Notes: generated from the letters alone by a model not told the origin. DNA of 64,000 nt from Rickettsia typhi (GCA_945862535.1 CAMAYG010000003.1:57413-121412), one strand, 5' to 3'; shown: positions 21,901 through 31,492, numbered from the stretch's first letter. Numbers and translations are program-made.

Positions 21901-24900
21901 AACCGAAGCTTCGTTTCATAACCCAAAGATAAAAGTAACATATGGATTTAGTGAGTTTGTTTTGCAACTTTCTCCTTATTTACAGCAAGGAGTTTCTTTG
22001 CCAATTGAAGATCCAAAGACAGATAAAGACGGAACTGACTCTTCTCCGAACCCTCTTAATAATGTTTTAGACAGCTTCGCAGAGATGGATAATGCAAATA
22101 AAAATTGTAACGACTACAAAAATGCATTTGTAAAGAAATACAATGCTTTAAACTCTGCTAGTAAAGTTGCAAAATCATGCAACTCAACTGATTTTGATAA
22201 ATATATTAAATTTAATTTAGGACTTTATGTTAATCCCGACGAAACATTGGATGCTAATAAAATATATTACAACAATTATTACGACACCTTTTCGGTTAAC
22301 GATCCTCAAAAACCTGAACTATTAAGGATTGCTCAGGTTTCATCTTATCCCGATATTAAAGATACCAATGCAATAAGTAAAACACTTTTTAATATAAATG
22401 ATACCGATAAGATTGTACCAACTTTTGCCAATAATGGCTCTAATACTCAGCCAACGGAAATATTACTAAAAACAATCACGGTTGGCGGTGTTGCGATTGG
22501 TGGCAATAACCCAAGAACGGCAACACTATTCTTAAGAAAAGAATATAATAGTAGGCCAGAAATATGTTTAATGCGTCGCTTCTTAAATAAAGATAATAAT
22601 CATCAAGACATTAAGGTTAGGTGTTTTCCTAGAAAAATTACCGATGTCAAATTTATTACATATGAAAAAACTTCTGGTGTTGCTGGTGTTAATGTCGATG
22701 ATAACAAATACGGTCAAGGTGAATATAAAATTGAAGATGGTAAGGTTGTAGAAATTACCCCAACTATATATGGCCATAAAAAGATTTTTTTCCGCTTCTT
22801 TGACATCAATACTAAAAGTTACTCTAGCGAATATTATCTCGACAATGTTAATTATGGCACTAGTAATTGCGGTCTTATTAAAACTAATTCTGATGGAACA
22901 ACAGACACAGATCTTCTAGCTTCTTTAGCTAGTGAAAAATACCAAGTTTGCAGCGAGAGAAGTGAATGTTCTAGGTTTTTTAATGAATGTACCGCAAATA
23001 CAATACAAAATCACCGTAAGAGTCAATTGGGTACGGTTATTTTTTACGATTATATAGCGGCATCTTGCCAATCTTTGCAAGAGAGCTGTTTGTCAAAATA
23101 TGGTTTATCGAAATATGAAAATATCTTTGAGATTGTTTACAATAAATATCGTACCGCTGTTCCCATTAAGTTAAAATCAAATATTAACTACGGTTTCTTT
23201 AACGAAATATGTTTGAGTGGCAAATCGATAGAGCACTTATTAAAAGAAGATGTCGTTGCTTATAAAGTCGATTCGGGGCTAGGAAAGTGTATAACACAAG
23301 AAAGCACGGATAAATGTAAGGCATATGGAGGCAATGGCAAGGATTGCAATTGTTTAAAAACTCTCATCTCTTCCAATGATTCTAATTACAATGCTTATGG
23401 CGGAAAAGAGGTAGTTAATAGAAAAATTACTCCTCGCGAAGCTGGTCTTTGTGTTGATATTCCGTTGCCTCCTTATTGTCCTGCGGTTAATTATCTTGAT
23501 TTTAATCTAGATAAAACAGATCTACTATTCTCCTTCCCTTCTGGCTATGATTTTAACGTTAACGGTAATAACCAAAGAGATGAATCTAATTCTTCTCTTG
23601 GACCAGTCTTAATGCCCGATTCTAATAAATTAAATGTATCCAGATTAATAAAATACGGTGTTAGTGAATTAATAGATATTGAGCATTACAACCGCAACTT
23701 CGATAAAGATTTGGCAACTAAAGATAAATATCAACTTTATAATCATGCTAATTTTCCAAACGCCTTTCCAGCGATGGTTGCGGTTAAAGGATCTTGCCAA
23801 GGTTATTGGAAGAAGGAATTGGTAAAAGGTAAATCAATTTCCCCCGTTGCAGATTGTGTGTTTCAAGAAAAGTCAGAGCTTGGCAAGTGGGAAAATGTAA
23901 CTGGTAAGTGCATAAGAAAAACTTGTCAGGCTGTTGATATTGCCGCTAATTCTGGTGTGCTATATAGTCAGAAGAATTATTATATTGTTAATAAGGAATC
24001 TTACAATGGGTTGTTTCAATTAGATTACGGATCTTCTTACAGTATTGCAAATAGCGAGTTAGGAGCTGATAACGACGAAAGTAAAGGAAGCTCCAATGGT
24101 TTTGCAACTTGGAGAAAGGTCGATGTTATGGACTTTGACTTTAATGTCGAGGCAACTGCATGTATTCCGGGTTACAGAGAAGTCGATTCTATGTCTTACT
24201 ATGAAATACATGATCGTCCACTTAATTTCCCTGAGGTTGATTTAAAGTTTCTAAAAGAAATTACAAGTTATAGTAATGGTAAAAATCCTGTAAGAATATG
24301 CTCTCCTCATGCATTTGCTGAGGAGGGATTCTGGAAAAACGATCATTTGATTGGGGAGTTTTATGGAAGTGTTAAGATTAATCAGAATTTTGGCACTAGT
24401 GTTCCATCTAACTATGCTGTTTATCGCGGTAATTCAATACAAAATCAATGTCTTCGTATTTACTGTCCGCTACTTTCTTCGGATGATGATGATATGGCAG
24501 ATTTAAGATACCTAAGAGGTGCTGAATTTAAAGGCAAAGAAGGCTTATCTAATAAGGAGTTAAGTTACCCAGCTTCGAAAGCCACAGATCCTAGTTACTA
24601 TGAAAAATATTATGGTGTCTGTCGTGAGGATAAGCATTTTTACAAGAACGGCAATGCCGATCCTTACAGAACTTGCGACAACTTTGGTAATTGGGGCCCT
24701 GTCATTAACCCTTGTATTAATAAATGTGATGCTATTAGTGATGCCGATGCTGAAGAGGGAGGCAATGGCAATGCGGAATGGGTTGAAGGTAAAATTGAGC
24801 CAGGATTTGCTCAATTGGTAGAGGGTAGCTGTTTACCTGGCTTTGTTCCTTATCCATATTCCCCTCCTAGAATTTTTGCTAAATGTATTCATGACGCTAC

Positions 24901-27013
24901 CTATGTATATGATAAAAAACAACCTATGAATTTTAATTTTAACTGCTACAAACTTGATTCGCAAGGTGAGCTTGATGAATATGGTGATTTGATGTTAAGA
25001 GTTGAGCAAAGTTTAGCAAGCAGCACAATAGATAACAAAATAGATGTGAATATTTCCACTGAATTAGTCAAGAAAGCAGGTTATGAAATTAGTAAAAGCG
25101 ATCCAAAAAATAATATTCCTTCTGGTTTATTGTTTTCTAATGCCGAAAATCCTTTAGTTGAAAGCTATAACCCAACAAATGGTTATATAAAAACTGGTCT
25201 TTATTCTTCAAAACCAATAAGAGCTTGTGCTTCTATTGAAAGAAAAAAACCAGATGGTTCAGTCGATTATCTTACTAGGTGGATAGCTCCACTTTCATCT
25301 TGCATTAGCGGTTGCCCTGGGGGAATTTTAATGTCATATGACACATCAAATCCTAAAGTTGTTATAGATTCTAGAATTAATGCTGGAATAACCTCGCATT
25401 ATTCAAATTTATTAAAGAAGACAGTTTATCTAAAATGGCCTAGTGTAAAATTTGGCTCAAGAGTTGTTATGCATGGAAATGTTAGGTTTAACACTAGCGA
25501 GAATGGCAAGGTATTCTTAATTCCAACAGCTTATTCTCCCAAGACTAATCACGAAAACAATCTAGACTTTACAAAATATGAAAAAGACCTAAGGGGGAAA
25601 AGTGATGATAACACAGGCTCTTATGTTGTTTCTAGAAAGTGCAATGATGAGGGTAATGATAAGGGTGTGTGGAGCGATCCTGTTGTTGGTTGCGGAACAT
25701 TTGATTCTGATGATAAATATTTCACTATGTCAAATTATTCTAATCACAAAGTATCAGAAAGCACCATCCCTCCTTCACTTGTTAGTGATCACGAATTTAT
25801 ACAGGATGTTGACACTAAGCCAAATGGTGGCACAGATTATAACCCTCAAAATTACATTATTGGTCAAAAATATTACGAAGAAGACAAAATTAAAGTGGAG
25901 TTAAGAGGATTTTGTAATGCTAAGAATAATTACTACCCTAAGACACAATATATATATGGCACAGGTACGGATCTAAATCATATTATTAGTAGAACAGAAA
26001 ATCCTTTGCCACAATTTTACTGTAAAGCACAATTTACCACTGCTCCATCGACGGACTTTCCTACTAATAGTGTGATAGACGGTTCCTATTTTGATTTTGT
26101 TGATAGTAATAATAAATGCCAGATTTATTGCAGTTTTGAAAGTCAGTCAGGCCAGCTTCGTGCTAATATGACTGATGCCAAGGTTGTTATTAATTCAGAA
26201 CTCGATGTAATTAACAAGAATCGTCGCTTTGAAGCTGGTCAAAAGACCAATGTTTCGAATCAAGGATATAGTGATGGAGCTTATGAGACAGATACTGTTA
26301 GGCTGTTTAAATGTGATTCTCGTTATACTTCTGCAGAACTTTCTTCTCCTTCTGAGGAAATTAACGATCAACTAACTTTATTAACTGATAATGACTATAT
26401 ATTAACAAATAATAAAGATATTCTTTGTGGCAATAATAAACTTAAAACGCCGTCAACTCGTCAGATTGCCAGTTCTTCTAAAAAATTCAATGCCAAAATT
26501 CCTTATGCTGTTTGTGGTGCCGATGGTAATTTCGACTTTAACCAAGGGCAGAAATGCGATCAGCAATGCCTAGGTTGTAATTTTGCGAATCTAAATAATA
26601 GCAACTTTAAAATTCTTGATACGAGTGTCGTGTCCACTTCTTGTTCTTCTTGGCCAATAAATTTTGAAGGTGCGAAAATAATGGATAAACTGAAGGAGGC
26701 TGACGGAAGTCTTTTGTCTAGTGATGGTGTAAGGAAATGTTACTACGGAAGTACCCAGCAAAGCGGTTACTGTGGCGGTTATGGCTATGAAATGTTCGTA
26801 AGAGTAGCGTACGACTTATTTTGTTACGATGGGATAATTAATGCTACTGTAGTTAGCCGTCGTGATGGAACCTGTGCCAACAATAATAGTTATTATTATC
26901 ATGGTGCGTATGGCTCTTGGCCATGGACTAAAGACAAGTGTGATTCTTCTTATGGAGCCGATACTAACTGTTGGTATGGTGGTAATACTTTTGGTAAGAT
27001 GGAGGATAAATAA
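18938..27013 (+). CDS. giant cysteine-rich exported protein, function unknown
   Basis: A single uninterrupted 2691-codon frame. The N-terminus has a basic region, a hydrophobic helix at about residues 26-46 and a likely signal-peptidase site in DASAQ near residue 58, so it is probably exported by Sec. By hand count there are about 107 cysteines, spread through the whole length and often paired (CKTWC, CEQYC, CLRIYC, CINKC, CQIYC, CDQQC), which suggests many disulphides outside the cytoplasm. The C-terminal third repeats a loose module with a Gly-x-Trp followed by Cys (GKWENVTGKC, GNWGPVINPC, GVWSDPVVGC). This recalls sushi-like or rickettsial VirB6-associated Cys-rich segments, but no VirB6 membrane block is seen. 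It is flanked by ordinary metabolic genes. Size and composition suggest a surface or secreted factor; function is not known. Confidence 0.9.
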   Translation: MILYTAKIIKKLLNDAPLKSRGVEIKIITFFIIKFILLLSFLKIATLDNGFVIDASAQTSTLPSCLDTTTPNFSKENYNCQLFLHGLMDNGLIYPASSKTLSATNQRILLDLKKNDYHDKSISTVVSSFANNKDSGLTLMSCIAFKKQNPSLNAKPRINCLDLADMPLCNDVEKLDLKNCVKECVSKDSAGVYYKIDDYIKNHNQSCVAFLDTAVSILKEACEKINTNSPIDDCAEYRRIIEKTNKFTTRKCHQLAEGVTIQEGVNCEKLQCNLLTPGEIISYQKKECLLSDSSSSPPSSIAKGCDFSKACNTKDAQRLNNKLLCDVITDKKSVEYDSCLSQQSKLKCYQFSSAQLYASAFGYYLNVCELHSCDSNLTSVTQTNLWLDSENVIEKDDINRNYVKNYYKNIAGSKVSSIEDLGSKTTLRGIIAKLKFPNVIDPDPQIVACEPNSKIFSIGYSCTSSSKPPECGGEACNNNICYATTDCSKPININNILCSGNESKVFQKDYFDDRYNGEPYLHSNFHRPAPKNEAYCNKVTSTDLNLSCSNLEDCKNKSGGAFAFRFKSSSNDCSVPISNIFQFECLDTTKDIVSDGVNRTASTNPSIAEAGHCSNLSPRDYLGRDKDSYGKCCKAGTTVQHKKIDIYHDGYIPGEDVFWNTSELYSPKVKNKKCDWGFNEYAMSVPSPIGGLCGHESLLGAEPSDDVAYFEGYPQLLYDDGKVKYKVKICVRRSHSTRPSTCGSRYCKTWCTVTKGWPAQVCEQYCGFEECKDLVVDASNPTECNPADEEKMNTLMNTYDVNEKCAANIRLHKGASGYRVRALKFRNKICGVLDYTGVAGYDANFLSSQHKVELTAKEKRLFCNYNEGGSNSDLASNCVKKSSVCISGVLDSSGDKCVGGYDSLQYSGLLKPWRQKAVIPFSLSNGATKTENGITVKGFYDYVGRFHEEMPCAPVPRLISPPKMYNLANIDNSYRIFDIPLFATVLNGTEASFHNPKIKVTYGFSEFVLQLSPYLQQGVSLPIEDPKTDKDGTDSSPNPLNNVLDSFAEMDNANKNCNDYKNAFVKKYNALNSASKVAKSCNSTDFDKYIKFNLGLYVNPDETLDANKIYYNNYYDTFSVNDPQKPELLRIAQVSSYPDIKDTNAISKTLFNINDTDKIVPTFANNGSNTQPTEILLKTITVGGVAIGGNNPRTATLFLRKEYNSRPEICLMRRFLNKDNNHQDIKVRCFPRKITDVKFITYEKTSGVAGVNVDDNKYGQGEYKIEDGKVVEITPTIYGHKKIFFRFFDINTKSYSSEYYLDNVNYGTSNCGLIKTNSDGTTDTDLLASLASEKYQVCSERSECSRFFNECTANTIQNHRKSQLGTVIFYDYIAASCQSLQESCLSKYGLSKYENIFEIVYNKYRTAVPIKLKSNINYGFFNEICLSGKSIEHLLKEDVVAYKVDSGLGKCITQESTDKCKAYGGNGKDCNCLKTLISSNDSNYNAYGGKEVVNRKITPREAGLCVDIPLPPYCPAVNYLDFNLDKTDLLFSFPSGYDFNVNGNNQRDESNSSLGPVLMPDSNKLNVSRLIKYGVSELIDIEHYNRNFDKDLATKDKYQLYNHANFPNAFPAMVAVKGSCQGYWKKELVKGKSISPVADCVFQEKSELGKWENVTGKCIRKTCQAVDIAANSGVLYSQKNYYIVNKESYNGLFQLDYGSSYSIANSELGADNDESKGSSNGFATWRKVDVMDFDFNVEATACIPGYREVDSMSYYEIHDRPLNFPEVDLKFLKEITSYSNGKNPVRICSPHAFAEEGFWKNDHLIGEFYGSVKINQNFGTSVPSNYAVYRGNSIQNQCLRIYCPLLSSDDDDMADLRYLRGAEFKGKEGLSNKELSYPASKATDPSYYEKYYGVCREDKHFYKNGNADPYRTCDNFGNWGPVINPCINKCDAISDADAEEGGNGNAEWVEGKIEPGFAQLVEGSCLPGFVPYPYSPPRIFAKCIHDATYVYDKKQPMNFNFNCYKLDSQGELDEYGDLMLRVEQSLASSTIDNKIDVNISTELVKKAGYEISKSDPKNNIPSGLLFSNAENPLVESYNPTNGYIKTGLYSSKPIRACASIERKKPDGSVDYLTRWIAPLSSCISGCPGGILMSYDTSNPKVVIDSRINAGITSHYSNLLKKTVYLKWPSVKFGSRVVMHGNVRFNTSENGKVFLIPTAYSPKTNHENNLDFTKYEKDLRGKSDDNTGSYVVSRKCNDEGNDKGVWSDPVVGCGTFDSDDKYFTMSNYSNHKVSESTIPPSLVSDHEFIQDVDTKPNGGTDYNPQNYIIGQKYYEEDKIKVELRGFCNAKNNYYPKTQYIYGTGTDLNHIISRTENPLPQFYCKAQFTTAPSTDFPTNSVIDGSYFDFVDSNNKCQIYCSFESQSGQLRANMTDAKVVINSELDVINKNRRFEAGQKTNVSNQGYSDGAYETDTVRLFKCDSRYTSAELSSPSEEINDQLTLLTDNDYILTNNKDILCGNNKLKTPSTRQIASSSKKFNAKIPYAVCGADGNFDFNQGQKCDQQCLGCNFANLNNSNFKILDTSVVSTSCSSWPINFEGAKIMDKLKEADGSLLSSDGVRKCYYGSTQQSGYCGGYGYEMFVRVAYDLFCYDGIINATVVSRRDGTCANNNSYYYHGAYGSWPWTKDKCDSSYGADTNCWYGGNTFGKMEDK

Positions 27014-27100
27014 ATCATGTAAAGTTTATCTTTGCATCTATCTATCTATATTTAAATTTTCAATTTAACTTTAATTTTAATAACCTTAAATACAAAAAAT

Positions 27101-28213
27101 ATGCTAATAGCAATTCCTAGGGAAATTAAAAATCACGAATATCGTGTTGGTGCAACTCCGGCTGGGGTTGCTGAATTAGTTGGTGCTGGACATCGGGTTT
27201 TAGTAGAAACTAATGCTGGAACAAGCATTGGCTTCGACGATTCGCAATATTTGGAAGCTGGGGCAATTATTGCTAGCGATGCCAAAGAGATATTTGCGAA
27301 AGGCGAGATAATTCTTAAAGTCAAAGAATTGCAATCAAGTGAATGCGATCTGGTTAAAAAAGGGCAGGTAATCTTCTCCTATTTCCATTTGGCTGCAGAG
27401 CCCGAGCTTACTAAAAAGTTGATTGAAACTAAAGCAACGGCAATTGCTTTTGAAACAGTAACCGCAAATGATGGAACATTGCCACTTTTAGCACCAATGA
27501 GTGAAGTTGCAGGTAAGCTTTCGATTCAGGCAGGGGCAAGAGCCTTAGAAAAATCGCAACAGGGCAGAGGGGTTTTGCTTGGCGGTGTTCCAGGAGTAGA
27601 AAGAGCGACGGTGGTAATTTTGGGTGGCGGAGTTTCTGGCACCAATGCCGCAAAGGTTGCTATTGGCTTTGGAGCAAAAGTTATAATAATGGATAAATCA
27701 TTGCCAAGAATGCGATATTTAAGCGATATTTTTGCTAATCAATGCGAAGTTTTATATGCCTCGAAGCAGAATATCGAGAAATCTGTTTTGGTTGCAGATT
27801 TAGTAATTGGTGCGGTGCTTATCCCGGGGGCTTCGGCACCAAAATTAGTTTCTCTCGATTTAGTTCGTAAAATGAAAAAGGGAGCGGCAATGGTCGATAT
27901 TTCAATCGATCAGGGCGGTTGTTTTGAAACTAGTCGTCCAACCTCACATAGCGAACCAACTTATTTGGTCGACGGAGTAGTTCATTATTGTGTAACCAAT
28001 ATGCCGGGTGCGGTTGCGAGAACCTCGACTCAAGCCCTAGAAAATTCAACCCTACCTTTTACTTTGCAAATCGCTAATTTAGGGTTAGTGAAAGCATTAA
28101 AAAATAATCATCATCTAATGAACGGGCTAAATGTTTATGATGGCAAAATTACCCACAAGCAAGTTGCCGAGTCATTAAATTATCAATATCATCAGCCAGA
28201 TCTACTATTTTAG
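27101..28213 (+). CDS. ald: alanine dehydrogenase
   Basis: Ald reversibly converts L-alanine to pyruvate and ammonia with NAD. The N-terminus MLIAIPREIKNHEYRVGATP is highly typical. The Rossmann loop is ILGGGVSGTNAAKVAIG, and the substrate region YFHLAAEPELT is intact. The 370-residue length is normal. The gene lies 87 bp after the giant gene and 9 bp before proB, so ald and proB probably form one transcript that handles alanine and glutamate/proline carbon. Confidence 0.96.
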   Translation: MLIAIPREIKNHEYRVGATPAGVAELVGAGHRVLVETNAGTSIGFDDSQYLEAGAIIASDAKEIFAKGEIILKVKELQSSECDLVKKGQVIFSYFHLAAEPELTKKLIETKATAIAFETVTANDGTLPLLAPMSEVAGKLSIQAGARALEKSQQGRGVLLGGVPGVERATVVILGGGVSGTNAAKVAIGFGAKVIIMDKSLPRMRYLSDIFANQCEVLYASKQNIEKSVLVADLVIGAVLIPGASAPKLVSLDLVRKMKKGAAMVDISIDQGGCFETSRPTSHSEPTYLVDGVVHYCVTNMPGAVARTSTQALENSTLPFTLQIANLGLVKALKNNHHLMNGLNVYDGKITHKQVAESLNYQYHQPDLLF

Positions 28214-28222
28214 CCTAATAAA

Positions 28223-29488
28223 ATGCAAAGTTTTATTAATCCATATTTTATCAATAAATCTCGTATTGTCATTAAAATTGGCTCGTCTTTATTGGTTAGG
28301 GACGGTGAATTTAACTTTACTTGGCTAGAAAGCTTGGCTTCAGACATTGCAGAGCTAATAAATAGCAACATTGCTCCAGAAGTTGTTATTGTAACTTCTG
28401 GAGCTGTTGCTATTGGCAAAGAATCGTTAAAAAATTACAATACAAATAAAAAGCTTTCAATTGCCGAAAAGCAGGCCTCTGCCGCCATAGGTCAAATTAG
28501 CCTTATGAGTAATTATCATCAAATTTTTGCCAAAGCTCAGCTTAATGTGGCTCAAATTCTATTAAGTGCTACAGATTGTAATTTGCGGAAAAGTTATCAA
28601 AATACTTGCAACACTATCAAAACCCTAATTTCTAGCCAGTTTATCCCTATTATTAACGAAAACGACTCTGTTGCTACCGAAGAAATTAAAATTGGCGATA
28701 ACGATCGTTTAGCGGCAAGGGTTGCTCAAATGATCGATGCCGATTTGCTAATCTTATTTTCCGATATCGACGGGCTTTACAGTGAAAACCCCAATAACAA
28801 CCCTAAGGCCAATTTTATTTCTGTGGTTGAAAAAATTAATTTGCGGGTCGAGTCGATGGCTCAGGGATCGAGCTCTAGTGTTGGCACTGGTGGCATGGTA
28901 ACCAAAATTATTGCTGCTAAAATGGCAACTGTCAATTATTGCAGTGTTATCATTACTAGCGGTATTGAAAATAATGCCTTAAGCAAATTAGTAAAATCTC
29001 GCTTTAATGTTGAAAATATTAATGCCGACAACATATGTCTTGAAGCAGAAAATAGCAACAATAATGCAGAGGAACATAAGGAAAGAAGCCAAGATAGTAA
29101 AAAATTTACCATTTTTCTAGCTAATAAACAGAAACCGCTAAAATCTTCCCGTAAAATTAGCAAAAGCAAGAAAAATTGGCTTTCTGGGCTAATTAGTGCA
29201 AAAGGTAGTTTGCTTATTAATGATTGTGCGGTTTTGGCGATGAAGAGCGGAAAAAATAGCCTCTTGCCAATTGGAGTAACGGCAGTGGAGGGTAATTTTA
29301 AGAGTGGCGAAGTGGTGTTTATTAAAAATGCAGAAGGCAAGCATTTAGGTAATGGCATTGTTAATTATGATAGCGATATCGTTGGCGATATTATTAAGAA
29401 GAACAGCGAAGAAATTAGCGAAATAGTTGGTTTTGGCAAAAAAACCATCCTTATTAATGCTGAATATATGGTAATTTTTAGTAAATAA
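28223..29488 (+). CDS. proB: glutamate 5-kinase with PUA domain
   Basis: ProB phosphorylates glutamate as the first step of proline synthesis. The amino-acid kinase domain begins with SRIVIKIGSSLLV; NENDSVATEEI and GDNDRLAARVA bind substrate and nucleotide, and GTGGMVTK is present. A C-terminal PUA domain follows from about residue 330 (GSLLINDCAVLAM). Between the two lies a polar Asn/Glu/Lys-rich insert of roughly 50 residues, longer than in E. coli, making 421 residues. proA is not in the window. Confidence 0.93.
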   Translation: MQSFINPYFINKSRIVIKIGSSLLVRDGEFNFTWLESLASDIAELINSNIAPEVVIVTSGAVAIGKESLKNYNTNKKLSIAEKQASAAIGQISLMSNYHQIFAKAQLNVAQILLSATDCNLRKSYQNTCNTIKTLISSQFIPIINENDSVATEEIKIGDNDRLAARVAQMIDADLLILFSDIDGLYSENPNNNPKANFISVVEKINLRVESMAQGSSSSVGTGGMVTKIIAAKMATVNYCSVIITSGIENNALSKLVKSRFNVENINADNICLEAENSNNNAEEHKERSQDSKKFTIFLANKQKPLKSSRKISKSKKNWLSGLISAKGSLLINDCAVLAMKSGKNSLLPIGVTAVEGNFKSGEVVFIKNAEGKHLGNGIVNYDSDIVGDIIKKNSEEISEIVGFGKKTILINAEYMVIFSK

Positions 29489-29497
29489 TAACTTTAA

Positions 29498-29819
29498 CTA
29501 GCCAAGACCCTTATTTATGGCAATAAAACTTTGATGATTTTTGTTTTATTCAACTTGCTCAAAAACTCACTTTATTACAAAGCCAAGATCGATATTTGGT
29601 TAGATAATGATAAAAAATGCCTATATTTCAAGGATAATGGAGTTGGAATCCCAAAGGATCAATTAGAATCAATTTTTGATAGCTTCTTCACCTCAAATAA
29701 AAAGGGTGGAGCTGGTTTTAGGCTTACAATTTTGCAAAAGAGTTGTGAAGGCTTTTGGAGGTGATATTTCTTGCAAGTCAAATGAGGGCGAATTTACAGA
29801 GTTTGTTCTAAATTTTTGA
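29498..29819 (+). pseudogene. frameshifted C-terminal remnant of a LqsS/LuxQ-like histidine kinase
   Basis: Only the ATPase end of a sensor histidine kinase remains. The N box appears as FVLFNLLKNSLYY, the G1 box as DNGVGIP, then IFDSFFTSNKKGGAG. The frame then stops at 29764. Shifting by +1 near 29712-29720 restores the expected continuation LGL-FCKRVVKAFGGD, CKSNEGEFTEFVLNF and a stop at 29817-29819. So there is at least one frameshift, and no sensor, dimerisation or receiver domain upstream. The pattern resembles hybrid kinases related to Legionella LqsS. It lies between proB and a restriction-modification system. Confidence 0.75.
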
Positions 29820-29843
29820 ATAAAAAAGATGATAAATAAGGTT

Positions 29844-29882
29844 AATGATTTAAACTAAAAACCAGTGTTTGAATCATTTTTT
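29844..29882 (+). terminator. rho-independent terminator before the restriction-modification genes
   Basis: AATGATTTAAAC (29844-29855) pairs with GTTTGAATCATT (29867-29878), a 12-bp stem with one U-G wobble and an 11-nt loop, followed directly by TTTT. It would end transcripts from proB and the kinase remnant and insulate the methylase. Confidence 0.6.
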
Positions 29883-29911
29883 AAAAATGTAGAAACTAAA
29901 AATATGTAATC

Positions 29912-31492
29912 ATGACAAAAAGAAATTACAAAATTGACTCAACCGCAAACATAATCACCATGCAAAAAACTCAAAAGATTTATAATGAAATAAACAATCA
30001 GTATAAATTAATAGATGATGATACCAAGCAATCAGAGGGTGTAGTATACACACCTCAATACATTGCAAAGTATATAGTAGAAAATACTATAAATATTAAT
30101 GATACAGATATATACAATAAGAAAATTCTAGATCCATGTGTTGGAGGTGGAATTTTTATAATTGAGTTACTATCGTTTTTCTATAAAGAAAAAATTGATT
30201 TAAAAATAATTATACCAAATATTTATGGCTTTGATATAAATAATAACAGAGTCGTTGAGGCAAATCACAATATTAAAAATTATCTAAAATCTATTAATAT
30301 AGATGTTGATCAATTAAATATTGTAAAGCAGGATTTTCTTAAATTTAAGAATCAATCATTTGATTACATTATAGGCAACCCACCCTATGTAAACTCTCAC
30401 AAGTTACCAAATGATGTAAGGCAATCATTAAAAACTGATTTTGCTACTACAAAACTAGGAAATGGAAATATTTTTTATGCCTTTGTAGAAAAAAGTCTAA
30501 GTTTAATAAATTGCAATAAATCAAAAATAGGATTTATCATACCAAATAATTTACTATATATTAAGTCTGCCCAGAAACTAAGAGAGTTTTTATCAGAAGG
30601 AAGTTTTATAAACAAGATAGTTGATTTTAATTTAAACTTACCGTTTAAGCCAATTAGGACATACAATGCTATTGTTTTGTTAAGTAAAAATAATAAATCC
30701 GTTGAATTTGCTAGTTTAGATAAGAGTGATAATATAGAGGAAGCATTAAATAAATGTCAATTTGATACAATAAGTTATAAAAATCTTAGTAAAAGTGCTT
30801 GGCACTTACTAAGTCAGGATAAGGTGCAAAGGATAAGATCGTTGGAAAATCCATTTTTTAGATTGGGAGACTTTATAAAGACTGGCATAGCAACATTAAA
30901 AGACGAAGTTTATATCGTTGATAATCGTGATGGAGATTATCTAAATAAAAATGTTGATGGAGTGGAATATAAAATAGAAAAAAATATAACAAAAAATTTC
31001 TATAAAATTCCCGAAGTAAAGGATGTGAGTAACATGATTGCTTATAGAAAAAGAATTATTTACCCATATAAAAGAATAAATGGCACCATTAAACTAATGG
31101 ATGAAAAGGAATTAGGAGATAATTATCCACTTGCCTATAAATACCTTCTTTCACAAAAAAATAAGTTACTAAGTAGAGATAGTGGAAAAATACCCGTGAA
31201 CGAATGGTATAAATATGGAAGAAGTCAGGGGTTAAATATAAATAATAATTTTAAAATCTTCTTTAAGACATTTAACAATAAGCCAGAATTTTATTTATCA
31301 GACACTAATGATTGCTTATTTTCAAATGGTTATTGTGTAGAAATTTCTAATGGAGATCAAATTAAAGATTTTTTAAAAAAATTAAATTCAGAGTCATTGG
31401 ATTTTTACATAAAAAATACTAGCTATGCTATTGAGGGCGGATATTACTGTTATCAGAAAAAATATTTAGAGAATTTTAGTATTGAATTTTAA
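29912..31492 (+). CDS. type II DNA adenine-N6 methyltransferase (gamma class)
   Basis: A 526-residue methylase that would protect the host at its recognition site. EGVVYTPQYIAKYIV precedes motif I DPCVGGGIF (about residues 74-82), and the catalytic motif IV is IIGNPPYV (about residue 155). The C-terminal half has the TaqI-type specificity-domain segment TGIATLKDEVYIV. Codon and base use differ by eye from neighbours, with many ATA and AGA codons and lower GC. It overlaps no other gene and its partner starts 8 bp downstream. The recognition sequence cannot be inferred. Confidence 0.9.
   Translation: MTKRNYKIDSTANIITMQKTQKIYNEINNQYKLIDDDTKQSEGVVYTPQYIAKYIVENTININDTDIYNKKILDPCVGGGIFIIELLSFFYKEKIDLKIIIPNIYGFDINNNRVVEANHNIKNYLKSINIDVDQLNIVKQDFLKFKNQSFDYIIGNPPYVNSHKLPNDVRQSLKTDFATTKLGNGNIFYAFVEKSLSLINCNKSKIGFIIPNNLLYIKSAQKLREFLSEGSFINKIVDFNLNLPFKPIRTYNAIVLLSKNNKSVEFASLDKSDNIEEALNKCQFDTISYKNLSKSAWHLLSQDKVQRIRSLENPFFRLGDFIKTGIATLKDEVYIVDNRDGDYLNKNVDGVEYKIEKNITKNFYKIPEVKDVSNMIAYRKRIIYPYKRINGTIKLMDEKELGDNYPLAYKYLLSQKNKLLSRDSGKIPVNEWYKYGRSQGLNINNNFKIFFKTFNNKPEFYLSDTNDCLFSNGYCVEISNGDQIKDFLKKLNSESLDFYIKNTSYAIEGGYYCYQKKYLENFSIEF

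Noticed and set aside
28936-29358. 140-residue minus-strand frame
   Set aside because: Antisense to proB, which is clearly coding over the same bases.
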